Of a stretch of 64,000 bases of DNA, positions 51,051 to 60,216 are shown piece after piece. Each line of letters opens with the position of its first letter. Positions within the stretch are counted from its first letter, which is position 1. The stretch is from Xanthomarina maritima. GTDB taxonomy: Bacteria; Bacteroidota; Bacteroidia; Flavobacteriales; Flavobacteriaceae. Both the position numbers and the translations under genes were made by a program. The stretch spans positions 1 through 64,000 of the forward strand of contig NZ_VSFC01000052.1 of assembly GCF_008084905.1 (NCBI RefSeq), in the 5' to 3' direction. Below the pieces are notes generated by a model. That model was not told the DNA's origin, did not search any database, and saw only the letters and a list, made by a program, of their open reading frames with translations.

Positions 51051-51749
51051 ATGATAGGATATTATATATTAATTGGAGCTATAGCTCTTGTAAGTTGGTT
51101 GGTAAGTAATCAATTAAAAAAGAAATTTGCTTTTTACTCTAAAGTGCAATTACGTAATGGCATGAGTGGAAAAGAAATTGCTGAAAAAATGTTGTCAGAT
51201 AATGGTATTTATGATGTTGAGGTTATTTCAACACCTGGACAACTTACAGACCATTACAACCCTAAAAATAAAACAGTTAACTTAAGTGAATCTGTTTATA
51301 ATCAAAAAAATGCAGCTTCAGCAGCAGTTGCAGCTCACGAATGTGGTCATGCGGTTCAACATGCACAAGCTTATCAATGGTTACAAATGAGATCTTCTTT
51401 GGTGCCAGTAGTTAGTGTGACTTCTGGAATGTCTCAATGGTTAATTATAGGAGGTTTAATTTTAGGTGGAGCTGCTGGTATTGGCTTAGGATGGTATGTG
51501 GCTGTTTTGGGTGTTATTTTTATGGGAATGGCAACCATATTTAGTTTTATAACGCTTCCAGTTGAATATGATGCTAGTAATAAAGCCTTGGCTTGGTTAA
51601 AAGCTAAAAACATGGTAACACCTGATGAATATAAAGGATCTGAAGACGCGCTTAAATGGGCAGCAAGAACTTATTTAGTAGCAGCCATTGGTGCTTTAGC
51701 TTCTTTATTATATTGGGCTTTGCAAGTTTTTGGTGGAAGTAGAGACTAA
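51051..51749 (+). CDS. YugP-type zinc metallopeptidase (membrane)
   Basis: 232 residues. An N-terminal membrane helix, then YSKVQLRNGMSGKEIAEKML, TPGQLTDHYNPKNKTVNLSESVY and the zinc motif AAHECGHAVQHA (HExxH), followed by three hydrophobic segments. This is the Zn_peptidase_2 (YugP) family. Substrate unknown; membrane-associated proteolysis is inferred. Confidence 0.92.
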   Translation: MIGYYILIGAIALVSWLVSNQLKKKFAFYSKVQLRNGMSGKEIAEKMLSDNGIYDVEVISTPGQLTDHYNPKNKTVNLSESVYNQKNAASAAVAAHECGHAVQHAQAYQWLQMRSSLVPVVSVTSGMSQWLIIGGLILGGAAGIGLGWYVAVLGVIFMGMATIFSFITLPVEYDASNKALAWLKAKNMVTPDEYKGSEDALKWAARTYLVAAIGALASLLYWALQVFGGSRD

Positions 51750-51850
51750 TAGTAAAATACATATTTTAAACCGAATGCTTTTTTATAAAGTGTTCGGTAT
51801 ATTTTTTTATTACATTTATCAAACTAAAATAACCAATTTAAAAATAACCT

Positions 51851-52576
51851 ATGGAAAATCAACCTCAAAATCCTTTTGAACCTACCGAATCAAAAGTGTT
51901 GCTAAGTGCTTTATCTCAAACAGATAGAGTGGTTTTTTACAAAAAAACCTATGCGCATGTGGCAGGAGGCGTCTTGGTATTTATTTTATTTGAATATCTG
52001 TTACTTCAAAGTGAAACTATAGTCAATTTTGCTCTGTCTATGACTGAAGGTTTTAAATGGTTACTAATGTTGGGAGGCTTTATGTTTATTACCAATTATG
52101 CTGAGAAAATGACATTAAAGTCTCCAGATAAAAACATACAATACTTGGCATATGGCTTATACATTTTTGCTGAAGCTTTTATTTTTGTACCATTAATTTA
52201 TATTGCAGCTTATTATATGGATTCTGGTCCAGAGATTTTAAATCAAGCTGCTATTGTAACCTTGGCTTTGTTTACAGGGTTATCTGCTGTGGTGTTTGTC
52301 ACTAAAAAAGATTTTTCCTTTTTAAGAACAGGTTTAACTATTGGATTTTTTATTGCCATAGGATTAATTATAGCAGGCAGTTTATTCGGATTTAATTTAG
52401 GACTTTGGTTCTCAGCAGGCATGTGTTTATTGGCAGGAGGTTCTATCTTGTATCAAACCTCTAATCTGGTAAACAAATACACTACAGACGACTACATTCC
52501 AGCAGCTTTAGGCTTGTTTGCGTCACTCATGTTGCTGTTCTGGTACATTCTCAGCATTTTTATGTCTAAAGATTAA
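51851..52576 (+). CDS. Bax inhibitor-1/YccA family membrane protein
   Basis: 241 residues with about seven membrane helices. FYKKTYAHVAGGVLVFILFEYLL is the typical first segment of the BI-1 family and the end carries the usual short charged tail. Bacterial members include YccA, which modulates the FtsH protease, and calcium-leak channels. The role here is not known. A strong terminator follows. Confidence 0.86.
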   Translation: MENQPQNPFEPTESKVLLSALSQTDRVVFYKKTYAHVAGGVLVFILFEYLLLQSETIVNFALSMTEGFKWLLMLGGFMFITNYAEKMTLKSPDKNIQYLAYGLYIFAEAFIFVPLIYIAAYYMDSGPEILNQAAIVTLALFTGLSAVVFVTKKDFSFLRTGLTIGFFIAIGLIIAGSLFGFNLGLWFSAGMCLLAGGSILYQTSNLVNKYTTDDYIPAALGLFASLMLLFWYILSIFMSKD

Positions 52577-52595
52577 ATTAGATATTATAAAATTT

Positions 52596-52632
52596 AAAAA
52601 CCTTCAGTTGTTTCTAAACTGAAGGTTTTTTT
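52596..52632 (+). terminator. Terminator after the Bax-inhibitor-like gene
   Basis: A 14-bp stem AAAAACCTTCAGTT / AACTGAAGGTTTTT with a 7-nt loop and a T tail. Confidence 0.92.
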
Positions 52633-52701
52633 ATATCTGCAAATCTCATAATTGCAACTAACCTATTCATATTAATTCTTATTTTATAGCGTATTTATAC
52701 T

Positions 52702-52745
52702 GAGTATATACTGACTATATGTCGACTATATGTCGACTTAATTGT
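52702..52745. repeat. 11-bp direct repeat array
   Basis: Four head-to-tail 11-mers with the start GA(C/G)T: GAGTATATACT, GACTATATGTC, GACTATATGTC, GACTTAATTGT. It lies in the ~190-bp gap between two facing terminators, away from any promoter that I can see. Confidence 0.7.
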
Positions 52746-52816
52746 ATGTCCATTTCATTTTAAAAAACATTTAAAAGGAATGTTTCCTAGAATATAAGCT
52801 AAGGTTGAAAGTTGAA

Positions 52817-52844
52817 AAAGAGCTTCTAATAACAGAAGCTCTTT
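52817..52844 (-). terminator. Terminator after the Lrp-family gene
   Basis: An 11-bp stem AAAGAGCTTCT / AGAAGCTCTTT with a 6-nt loop directly after the stop codon on the minus strand; the A/T flanks allow use in both directions. Confidence 0.88.
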
Positions 52845-52845
52845 A

Positions 52846-53316
52846 TTAGATTTTAATCTGTCTATCTATTTGTTGATTTAAAGATATAAAGGTTTCAGTT
52901 CTCGAAACACCTTCAATAGATTGAATATCTTTATTTAATAAATGCATTAAATGCTCGTTGTCTTTACAAAGTATTTTGATAAATATACTCCAGTTTCCTG
53001 TGGTGTAATGACATTCCAGTACTTCAGGTATTTTTTTAAGTTGTTTGACAGCATCTGGATTACTCATTGCTTTATCGAGATAAATTCCAATAAACGCCAT
53101 AGTTGTATAACCTAATACTTTCGGGTTAATAACAAATTTGGAACCAGTAATAATACCAGATTTTTCAAGTTTCCTTAACCGTTGATGAATAGCTGCACCA
53201 GAAATTCCAACCTGTCTGGCAATTTCCAGAATAGGTGTTCTTGCGTCGCTCATTAAAGCTCTAAGAATAGCTTTATCAATACCATCTATTTCTATATTTT
53301 GGTTGACAACTTTCAA
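52846..53316 (-). CDS. Lrp/AsnC family transcriptional regulator
   Basis: 156 residues. The N-terminal helix-turn-helix (IDKAILRALMSDARTPILEIARQVGISGAAIHQRLRKLEKSGII) and a C-terminal RAM/ACT-like domain (~75-150; MAFIGIYLDK, VLECHYTTGNWSIFIKILCKD) match feast/famine regulators. These sense amino acids and form octamers. It follows the saccharopine-dehydrogenase-like gene by 10 bases on the same strand, so it may control lysine metabolism together with that gene. Confidence 0.93.
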   Translation of the reverse strand: MKVVNQNIEIDGIDKAILRALMSDARTPILEIARQVGISGAAIHQRLRKLEKSGIITGSKFVINPKVLGYTTMAFIGIYLDKAMSNPDAVKQLKKIPEVLECHYTTGNWSIFIKILCKDNEHLMHLLNKDIQSIEGVSRTETFISLNQQIDRQIKI

Positions 53317-53326
53317 TAAGATAAGT

Positions 53327-54691
53327 TTATAAGTTTAAAGGGTTGTAACCTAAATAAGGCACTTCAGTTTCTTTAAACACAATGCCATATTCTTCTAATT
53401 CTTTTAAAATTGGTTCGTAAACTTCTTTGGTAATTGGCATTTGAACACCAGGTGTTATAATCTTTTCATTTAAAATGGCAAGCGTTGCAATGGCAACAGG
53501 AAGACCAACTGTTTTAGCCATGGCAGTATAAATTCTATCTTCGCCTAGGGTAACCATAGTAGAATCTATTTGATATTTTTTACCTTCAAGTTCGTATCCA
53601 AATTTATGATACATGACTATCATGTCTTTTTCATTATCATTAAGAGTCCAGCTTTCTTCTAAAATCTTTTGAAGTATTTGTGCAGGAGTAGCTTTTTTAA
53701 GCTCAACCATCTTTGTATTACTGAATATATCTAGTTCAATAAGCTTGTCCCATACAATATCGTCTTGATCTATTTTTAAGGCATGTCTAAATTTAAGTTC
53801 AACAGAATCTGTAGGACTGTATGGCAAAAAGGCATTAACAAAATCGCGATAGCTCATGTTCTCGCTATCGTCAATAGTATATTCATCATCTGTCATTCCT
53901 AATTGTACAAACATATTCCAAGCACGAGAAAAACCAACTCGACGCATGGTTCCTCTATAAAGTGTTTTGGCACTATCAAGTCCATAAGCAGATTGGTATT
54001 TTAGCGAATCTCTATTGGCATAACCTTCAAAGCGACCATAGCCTTCTATATCTAAAAATTCAGTTCTTCTAAAAAGTCTGTTATAAGGAATGTATTTGTA
54101 AGTGCCTTCTTGTAAGAATTTTGCAGCTCCACCTTGACCAGCTACAACCACATTTCTAGGGTTCCATGTAAATTTATAATTCCACAGATTATTATCGCTT
54201 TCAGGAGCTACTAATCCTCCAGTAAAAGATTCAAATAGAATAATATGGCCACCTTTGTCACGTATTCTATCAATTACTTGCATGGCACTCATGTGGTCTA
54301 TTCCAGGATCAACACCTATTTCATTCATGAAAATCAATCCTTTTTCAGTTGCCGCTTTATCAAGTTTTTGCATCTCTTCACTTATATAAGAAGCTGTAAC
54401 CATATTTTTATTAAAACTAATACAGTCCTTAGCAACTTCAACATGAAACCTAGCAGGTAGCATTGAAATTACAATATCTGAATTTTGAATAGCATTTTGT
54501 CTGGATCTTTTGTCAAAAACATCAAGCATAATGGCTTGTGCATTTTCATGATTTCCTATTAGTTTTTTTGCATTTGAAAAATTGACATCTCCAACCATAA
54601 CAAGTAATTCTTCTTGTTCTGATTTGTCCAATAAATATTTTATAAGGTATGATGCAGATTTTCCAGCACCAATTACTAAAATCTTTCGCAT
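53327..54691 (-). CDS. Saccharopine dehydrogenase-like oxidoreductase
   Basis: 454 residues from MRKILVIGAGKSASYLIKYLL (Rossmann motif GxGxxx). Further features: ISMLPARFHVEVAKDCI, MNEIGVDPGIDHMSAMQVID (substrate-loop typical of the family), FESFTGGLVAPESDNNLWNYKFTWNPRNVV. The family includes LYS9/AASS C-terminal domains that handle saccharopine in lysine metabolism. Coupling with an Lrp-type regulator supports a role in lysine breakdown or synthesis. The exact reaction is inferred. Confidence 0.9.
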   Translation of the reverse strand: MRKILVIGAGKSASYLIKYLLDKSEQEELLVMVGDVNFSNAKKLIGNHENAQAIMLDVFDKRSRQNAIQNSDIVISMLPARFHVEVAKDCISFNKNMVTASYISEEMQKLDKAATEKGLIFMNEIGVDPGIDHMSAMQVIDRIRDKGGHIILFESFTGGLVAPESDNNLWNYKFTWNPRNVVVAGQGGAAKFLQEGTYKYIPYNRLFRRTEFLDIEGYGRFEGYANRDSLKYQSAYGLDSAKTLYRGTMRRVGFSRAWNMFVQLGMTDDEYTIDDSENMSYRDFVNAFLPYSPTDSVELKFRHALKIDQDDIVWDKLIELDIFSNTKMVELKKATPAQILQKILEESWTLNDNEKDMIVMYHKFGYELEGKKYQIDSTMVTLGEDRIYTAMAKTVGLPVAIATLAILNEKIITPGVQMPITKEVYEPILKELEEYGIVFKETEVPYLGYNPLNL

Positions 54692-54769
54692 AATGAGATT
54701 TGTTGAGTATTTTTGTGTTACGAATGTAATAAATACTAACTGCAATAAAAACACAATGAATCATTTTAT

Positions 54770-55165
54770 ATGAACAAAAAAATATTAATTGCAGCAACAA
54801 TTCTGGGTATAATCAGTGTTGTTTTAGGAGCTTTTGCTGCTCATGGATTGAAGGAATTAATTTCATTAGAATTTTTAAGAACTTTTGAAACTGGAGTTAG
54901 ATATCAAATGTATCATGCAATTTTGTTGCTGTTTGTTGGAAGCACATCTCTAATTAGTTTAAAGTCTAAAAAAGTAATTTTTTACTTAGTGCTATTAGGA
55001 TTGTTGTTTTTTTCTGGTTCAATTTATGGTTTGGCAACAAATAATTTAACAAGTTTTGATTTTAAGGTAATTGGATTTATTACTCCAATTGGAGGCTTGT
55101 TTTTAATTTTATCCTGGATTTTATTGTTAATAAACTTTTTAAAACTGAAGACTGATAATTCGTAA
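54770..55165 (+). CDS. DUF423 family membrane protein
   Basis: 131 residues with four membrane helices. VVLGAFAAHGLKE and TGVRYQMYHAILLL are the family signature (YgdD-like). Function unknown. It is divergent from the saccharopine-dehydrogenase-like gene. Confidence 0.93.
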   Translation: MNKKILIAATILGIISVVLGAFAAHGLKELISLEFLRTFETGVRYQMYHAILLLFVGSTSLISLKSKKVIFYLVLLGLLFFSGSIYGLATNNLTSFDFKVIGFITPIGGLFLILSWILLLINFLKLKTDNS

Positions 55166-55193
55166 AATAGGTGTTTACTTTAAAATAAAATTT

Positions 55194-55201
55194 TAATTTT
55201 G
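55194..55201 (+). promoter_or_regulatory. -7 box upstream of pckA
   Basis: TAATTTTG fits TAnnTTTG, 25 bases before ATG 55226. The -33 region is a weak match. Confidence 0.55.
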
Positions 55202-55225
55202 CACTTTAAACAACACAAAATAATT

Positions 55226-56839
55226 ATGGTAGAACATACCCAAGCATCCAATAAGATTTCACTAGAACCTTATGGAATAAAAAATGCCAAAGTACAATAT
55301 CAATTATCCCCAAAACAACTTCAAGAAATAACCATAGCTAAAGGACAAGGTGTAGAAGCATCTTCAGGAGCACTAGCCGTAAATACAGGAGAATTTACAG
55401 GAAGATCACCTAAAGATAGATTTATAGTAAAAGATAGTATTACTGAAGGTAGAGTTTGGTGGGGAAATATAAATATCCCTTTTGAGTCTGATAAATTTCA
55501 AAAATTATACGATAAAGTTGTAGGCTATTTATCAGAAAAAGAAGTGTTTGTAAGAGATTGTTATGCTTGTGCAGACGAAAAATATAAATTAAATATTCGT
55601 GTTATAAACGAATACCCTTGGAGTAATATGTTTGCTTCAAATATGTTTTTAAGGCCAACTGAAGCTGAGTTAAAAAACTTTACTCCAGAATGGACTATAG
55701 TTAATGCGCCAGGATTTATGGCAAATCCTGAAGTAGACGGAACTAGACAACATAACTTTGCCATTCTAGATTTTACAAGAAAAATAGCTTTAATAGGTGG
55801 AACTGGTTACACAGGAGAAATTAAAAAAGGTATATTCTCTGCTTTAAACTTTATTTTGCCAGTATTTAAAAACACTTTACCAATGCATTGTAGTGCTAAT
55901 GTAGGTGAGAATGATGATACAGCTATTTTCTTTGGTCTTTCAGGTACAGGAAAAACTACCCTTTCTGCAGATCCAGAACGTAAATTAATTGGTGATGATG
56001 AACATGGCTGGACTAACGAAAACACCGTATTTAATTTTGAAGGTGGATGTTATGCAAAAGTGATAAATCTTTCAGAAGAAAACGAACCAGATATCTATCA
56101 TGCTATTAAACCAGGAGCTATTCTTGAAAATGTGATCATGAATGATAAAGGTGAGGTTCAATTTGATGATACATCTATTACTCAGAATACCAGAGTAAGT
56201 TATCCTATAGAACACATAAATAATATTCAAGTACCATCAATAGGTAAAAATCCTAAAAATATATTCTTTTTAACTGCTGATGCTTTTGGAGTATTGCCTC
56301 CAATCTCAAGATTAACTCCAGGTCAGGCTGCCTATCATTTTATTTCAGGTTATACAGCAAAAGTAGCTGGTACTGAAGCAGGAATAGATGAGCCATTACC
56401 AAGTTTTTCTGCTTGTTTTGGAGCACCATTTATGCCTTTACATCCAACGAAGTATGCAGAAATGTTAAGTGCAAAGATGAAAGAAGCTGGAGTAAATGTT
56501 TGGTTAATCAATACAGGCTGGACAGGAGGCCCTTATGGAATTGGAAGTAGAATTAAACTAAAATATACAAGAGCTATGATTAGTGCAGCTCTTAATGGAG
56601 ATTTAGATGAAGTAACTCCTGAAACATACAGAACACATTCTGTATTTGGATTAAAACAACCAAGAACTTGTCCAGGAGTACCTGATGAAGTTTTAAGTTC
56701 TAGAGCAACTTGGAATGATGATGATGGATATTATAAAGCAGCATATAAATTATCTGATTCTTTTAGAGAAAACTTCAAGAAATTTGAAGAATTTGCTAAC
56801 GAAGAAATACTTGCTGGAGCACCTAATTTTAAAAAATAA
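55226..56839 (+). CDS. pckA: Phosphoenolpyruvate carboxykinase (ATP)
   Basis: 537 residues from ATG 55226 (MVEHTQASNK); the in-frame TTG at 55199 would add an untypical end. It converts oxaloacetate and ATP to phosphoenolpyruvate, the entry to gluconeogenesis. Visible: NTGEFTGRSPKDRFIVKD, the P-loop FFGLSGTGKTTLSADP, IGDDEHGW (metal site) and the RIKLKYTRAM region. Length is standard. It has its own terminator. Confidence 0.97.
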   Translation: MVEHTQASNKISLEPYGIKNAKVQYQLSPKQLQEITIAKGQGVEASSGALAVNTGEFTGRSPKDRFIVKDSITEGRVWWGNINIPFESDKFQKLYDKVVGYLSEKEVFVRDCYACADEKYKLNIRVINEYPWSNMFASNMFLRPTEAELKNFTPEWTIVNAPGFMANPEVDGTRQHNFAILDFTRKIALIGGTGYTGEIKKGIFSALNFILPVFKNTLPMHCSANVGENDDTAIFFGLSGTGKTTLSADPERKLIGDDEHGWTNENTVFNFEGGCYAKVINLSEENEPDIYHAIKPGAILENVIMNDKGEVQFDDTSITQNTRVSYPIEHINNIQVPSIGKNPKNIFFLTADAFGVLPPISRLTPGQAAYHFISGYTAKVAGTEAGIDEPLPSFSACFGAPFMPLHPTKYAEMLSAKMKEAGVNVWLINTGWTGGPYGIGSRIKLKYTRAMISAALNGDLDEVTPETYRTHSVFGLKQPRTCPGVPDEVLSSRATWNDDDGYYKAAYKLSDSFRENFKKFEEFANEEILAGAPNFKK

Positions 56840-56856
56840 ATTAGATTAAAGTATAT

Positions 56857-56888
56857 AAAGTCAGCTGTATAGCTGACTTTTTTTTTGG
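56857..56888 (+). terminator. Terminator after pckA
   Basis: A 10-bp stem AAAGTCAGCT / AGCTGACTTT with GTAT loop and eight or more T. Confidence 0.92.
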
Positions 56889-56942
56889 AAATGATTTTTT
56901 TATGCATTAGCTTTATAAATTACAATTATAATATATAATACT

Positions 56943-57887
56943 ATGAAAAAAACTACTTATTTAATAGCAATTTGCTTTGCTTTTTGCTCTTTTGCTTATG
57001 CTCAATACACTCTAATTCCAGATCCAAATTTTGAGCAAGCATTAATTGATGATGGAATAGATTCTAATTTAACAATTGATGGACAGATTTTAACTTCTGA
57101 GGCTGCAGGTCATACTGGAGAATTAAATGTGGCTTATGAAAATATTTCAGATTTTTCTGGATTAGAAGCTTTTACATCTATTAATCAAATTAATGTAAAT
57201 GGCAACTTAATGACTAGTGTTGACGTTTCTAACAGTCCAAATTTAACTCGTGTTCGAGCAAGAAGTTGTTCTAATTTATTGTCAATAAATGTGTCTGGCT
57301 TATTACTAGTTAATGAAATGGATTTTGGATCAGCAAGTTTAACAGCATTAGATGTCACATCTAATCCTTCCTTAGTAGATTTAGATGTTAGAAATTGTGA
57401 TATTACAAGTTTAGATTTAAGCTTAAATCCGCTTATTAGTATTGTAGATGTTAAAAATAATGGATTAACCTTTTTAGATATGCGTAATGGTAATAATGCA
57501 TCAACTTCATTTGTTGGTGATTTTAATCCAGGTTTGGAATGTATATATGTAGATGATTCAACAGATTCTCATTTGCTTACTTGGATTATTGATACTAATA
57601 GTAACTTTGTTGAATCTTTATCAGAATGTAACGCTTTAACTATAGATCAAGCTAATGGTATCTCTTTTAATATGTATCCTAATCCAGTTAACAATGAGCT
57701 TTATATCTCTACAAAATCTATTAATTCTGTTGTAAATGTCTATAACATTACAGGGAAAGTAGTCTTAACAAAAACATTAACTCAAGGTGAAAATTTAGTG
57801 GATGTTTCTAACTTAGCTTCTGGAGTTTATTTAGCTAGATTTGTTTCAGATAATAAAGTAGATACTAAAAAACTCATCATAAAGTAA
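56943..57887 (+). CDS. T9SS type A sorted protein with leucine-rich-repeat-like domain
   Basis: 314 residues. Signal peptide (LIAICFAFCSFAYAQ), then YTLIPDPNFEQALIDDGIDS, a common opening of flavobacterial LRR proteins, irregular LRR-like turns (LTALDVTSNPSLVDLDVRN, ITSLDLSLNPLISIVDVKNN), and the C-terminal type A sorting domain (FNMYPNPVNNELYIS, VVNVYNITGKVV, LASGVYLARFVSD, KKLIIK). The protein is exported by the T9SS to the surface or medium. Ligand unknown. Confidence 0.92.
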   Translation: MKKTTYLIAICFAFCSFAYAQYTLIPDPNFEQALIDDGIDSNLTIDGQILTSEAAGHTGELNVAYENISDFSGLEAFTSINQINVNGNLMTSVDVSNSPNLTRVRARSCSNLLSINVSGLLLVNEMDFGSASLTALDVTSNPSLVDLDVRNCDITSLDLSLNPLISIVDVKNNGLTFLDMRNGNNASTSFVGDFNPGLECIYVDDSTDSHLLTWIIDTNSNFVESLSECNALTIDQANGISFNMYPNPVNNELYISTKSINSVVNVYNITGKVVLTKTLTQGENLVDVSNLASGVYLARFVSDNKVDTKKLIIK

Positions 57888-57910
57888 TAATTAATATTAA
57901 TTGATTATAA

Positions 57911-57943
57911 ATAAAAAGAGCAACTATTTAGTTGCTCTTTTTA
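57911..57943. terminator. Bidirectional terminator
   Basis: A 16-bp stem around AAAAAGAGCAACTA and its complement with a 2-4 nt loop. It serves the T9SS gene and the convergent hemD gene. Confidence 0.9.
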
Positions 57944-57962
57944 TATTTACTTATAAGAATTA

Positions 57963-58712
57963 CTATTTCTTTTTATTAACTTCATTTATATATTTTTCCA
58001 AAGCCATTGTCATTGATGGAGTTTCAGGAGTAGGGGCAGCAATGTCTACTCTTAATCCTTTTTCTTCAGCAGCTTTAATAGTTGTATTGCCAAAAACAGC
58101 TATACGTGTTTCATTTTGTTTAAAATCTGGAAAGTTATAAAATAATGAATCGATTCCTGATGGACTAAAGAACACAAGAATGTCATAATAAACATCAGCA
58201 AGATCAGATAGATCACTAATTACAGTTTTATAAAAAATAGCTTTTTTCCAGTTTATATTTAAATCATTTAAAATTTCTGGTACTTCTGGTTTTAATTTAT
58301 CTGTGGTTGGTAATAAGAAAGCTTCATCCTTATATTTTTTAATTAAAGGTGTTAATTCTGCGAAGTTTCTTTTTCCAACATAAATTTTACGCTTTCTATA
58401 TACTACATATTTTTGAAGATAATATGCAACGGCTTCCGATTGGCAAAAGTATTTCATAGTATCCGGAACTTTAAAACGCATTTCATCGGCTACTCTAAAA
58501 TAATGGTCAACTGCATTTCTGCTAGTTAATACAATTGCTGTATAATTTTTTAAATCTACTTTTTGAAGTCTAATTTCTTTAGCATCAACTCCCTCAACAT
58601 GAATAAATGGTCTAAAGTCAATTTTAACTTTTTGTTTTTCTTGAAGATCAAAATAAGGCGAATTTTCAATTTTTGGTTCTGGCTGAGACACTAAAATTGT
58701 TTTCACTTTCAT
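57963..58712 (-). CDS. hemD: Uroporphyrinogen-III synthase
   Basis: 249 residues with two alpha/beta halves: KTILVSQPEP and FRPFIHVEGVDAKE, YTAIVLTSRNAVDHYF, FLLPTTDKLKPEVPEIL, DILVFFSPSGIDSLFYNFPDF and IAVFGNTTIKAAEEKGLRVDIAAPTPETPSMTMALEKYI. It closes and rearranges the tetrapyrrole ring in haem synthesis. The family is variable in sequence, but strand motifs are typical. It is followed on the transcript by nothing but the terminator, and preceded by the DUF4271 gene. Confidence 0.92.
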   Translation of the reverse strand: MKVKTILVSQPEPKIENSPYFDLQEKQKVKIDFRPFIHVEGVDAKEIRLQKVDLKNYTAIVLTSRNAVDHYFRVADEMRFKVPDTMKYFCQSEAVAYYLQKYVVYRKRKIYVGKRNFAELTPLIKKYKDEAFLLPTTDKLKPEVPEILNDLNINWKKAIFYKTVISDLSDLADVYYDILVFFSPSGIDSLFYNFPDFKQNETRIAVFGNTTIKAAEEKGLRVDIAAPTPETPSMTMALEKYINEVNKKK

Positions 58713-58732
58713 AGGCTAAAAATGTTTTAAAC

Positions 58733-59380
58733 TTAATTTTCTATAATGACCTTGTATAAAATAATATAAGGTCCAATTTCAAGTGCGCAAAGATATAAAA
58801 TAAAATAGAAAATCTCTCTTTTTATTAAATTTAGATTTGATTTAAAAGACGTTAGTAAGCCAATAGAATTAATGAAAAAGAGTATAATAATAATACTAAA
58901 AATTAGATACTTATTTGGAGTTATACTAAAAAGTAATATGATATTTATAGGAGTTAATATTAAACCTAGAAAATTCTTGTAACTAGTTTTCTGAAAAAGA
59001 TATCGATCTATTAAGTTATCTATATTAAATAAGCTACCTATTAGTCTTTCTATTAAGACTTTAATTAAAATAAATATCCCTATTGCAATTACTAAATTAA
59101 AAATAAAACTTGGAGATACTTCTAATGGATCTACCAGAAAGTTGTAGCTAATAAAAATAAAAATAGAAACTGAAAATATTTGATTTAAAAATAATAGCCC
59201 ATCAAATAAATCTAAAAATTTCTGATCTCTCGAAAAAACATTTAAATAGCTAGAATTAATTAATACTGAAGCAAAATGATTGAATCTTTTTTCAAATAAT
59301 AATTTAGCTAATGCAATAAAGATTAGGCTAACTACTATTAAAATAATAAATAAATCATTTGAAGTTTCTGGACGTAACAT
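58733..59380 (-). CDS. DUF4271 family membrane protein
   Basis: 215 residues with six or so membrane helices and the family motif KNFLGLILTPINIILLF. It lies 20 bases before hemD on the same strand, a linkage usual in Bacteroidota. Function unknown. Confidence 0.88.
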   Translation of the reverse strand: MLRPETSNDLFIILIVVSLIFIALAKLLFEKRFNHFASVLINSSYLNVFSRDQKFLDLFDGLLFLNQIFSVSIFIFISYNFLVDPLEVSPSFIFNLVIAIGIFILIKVLIERLIGSLFNIDNLIDRYLFQKTSYKNFLGLILTPINIILLFSITPNKYLIFSIIIILFFINSIGLLTSFKSNLNLIKREIFYFILYLCALEIGPYIILYKVIIEN

Positions 59381-59460
59381 GATGTAAAATTATCATAAAA
59401 AATATTACTTACTTAAATTTTTTTAAGGAATATTTAAAAAACAATCTCTTTTAAATAGTT

Positions 59461-59468
59461 TACATTTG
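59461..59468 (+). promoter_or_regulatory. -7 box upstream of the mannosyltransferase gene
   Basis: TACATTTG fits TAnnTTTG, 20 bases before ATG 59488. No good -33 box at normal spacing. Confidence 0.5.
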
Positions 59469-59487
59469 TTAAAATTATTTGCTTTTA

Positions 59488-60213
59488 ATGAAGGATGCCA
59501 TTGTCATTATTCCAACCTATAATGAAATAGAAAATATTGAAGCTATTATAAGAGCTGTGTTTTCTCAAAATAAAGAATTTCATATTCTGGTTGTAGACGA
59601 TAATTCTCCAGATTTAACAGCATTAAAAGTTAAAGAGCTACAACAGGAATTTAATAATAAATTGTTTTTGTTGCAACGACAAGCTAAAACTGGATTAGGT
59701 TCAGCTTATATAGATGCTTTTAAATGGTGTTTGAATAAAGATTATCAATATATCTTTGAAATGGATGCGGATTTTTCGCATAACCCAGAAGATTTAATTA
59801 AACTTTATAATGCATGTTTTATTGATAATGCAGATCTAGCTATTGGTTCTAGGTATATTAATGGAGTGAATGTTGTTAATTGGCCCATGAGTCGAATTTT
59901 ACTATCTTATTTTGCTTCTAAATACGTTAGGTTTATTACCAGAATGAAAATTGAAGATACAACAGCTGGCTTTGTATGTTACCATAGAAAAGTTTTAAAA
60001 GCAATTAACTTAGATAAGATTGAATTTATAGGATATGCATTTCAAATTGAAATGAAATTTAAGGCCTATTTAAAAAAGTTTAAAATTGTAGAAATACCAG
60101 TTATTTTTACGGATAGAAAAAAAGGAAAATCAAAGATGAGTGGAGGTATCATATCTGAAGCAATATTTGGTGTTATTAAAATGAAGTTTAAGAGTTTTTT
60201 CAATAGAAATTAG
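59488..60213 (+). CDS. Polyprenol monophosphomannose synthase-like glycosyltransferase (GT2)
   Basis: 241 residues from ATG 59488. Motifs: VIIPTYNEIENIEAII, VVDDNSPDLTA, QRQAKTGLGSAYIDAFKW, FEMDADFSHNPEDLI (DxD region), AIGSRYINGVNVVNWP, FIGYAFQIEMKFKAYLKKFKIVEIPVIFTDRKKGKSKMS. This matches the soluble DPM1-like group that moves mannose (or another hexose) to polyprenyl phosphate. No membrane helix at the C-terminus. It is 3 bases before the dihydroorotase gene. Confidence 0.92.
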   Translation: MKDAIVIIPTYNEIENIEAIIRAVFSQNKEFHILVVDDNSPDLTALKVKELQQEFNNKLFLLQRQAKTGLGSAYIDAFKWCLNKDYQYIFEMDADFSHNPEDLIKLYNACFIDNADLAIGSRYINGVNVVNWPMSRILLSYFASKYVRFITRMKIEDTTAGFVCYHRKVLKAINLDKIEFIGYAFQIEMKFKAYLKKFKIVEIPVIFTDRKKGKSKMSGGIISEAIFGVIKMKFKSFFNRN

Positions 60214-60216
60214 GAA

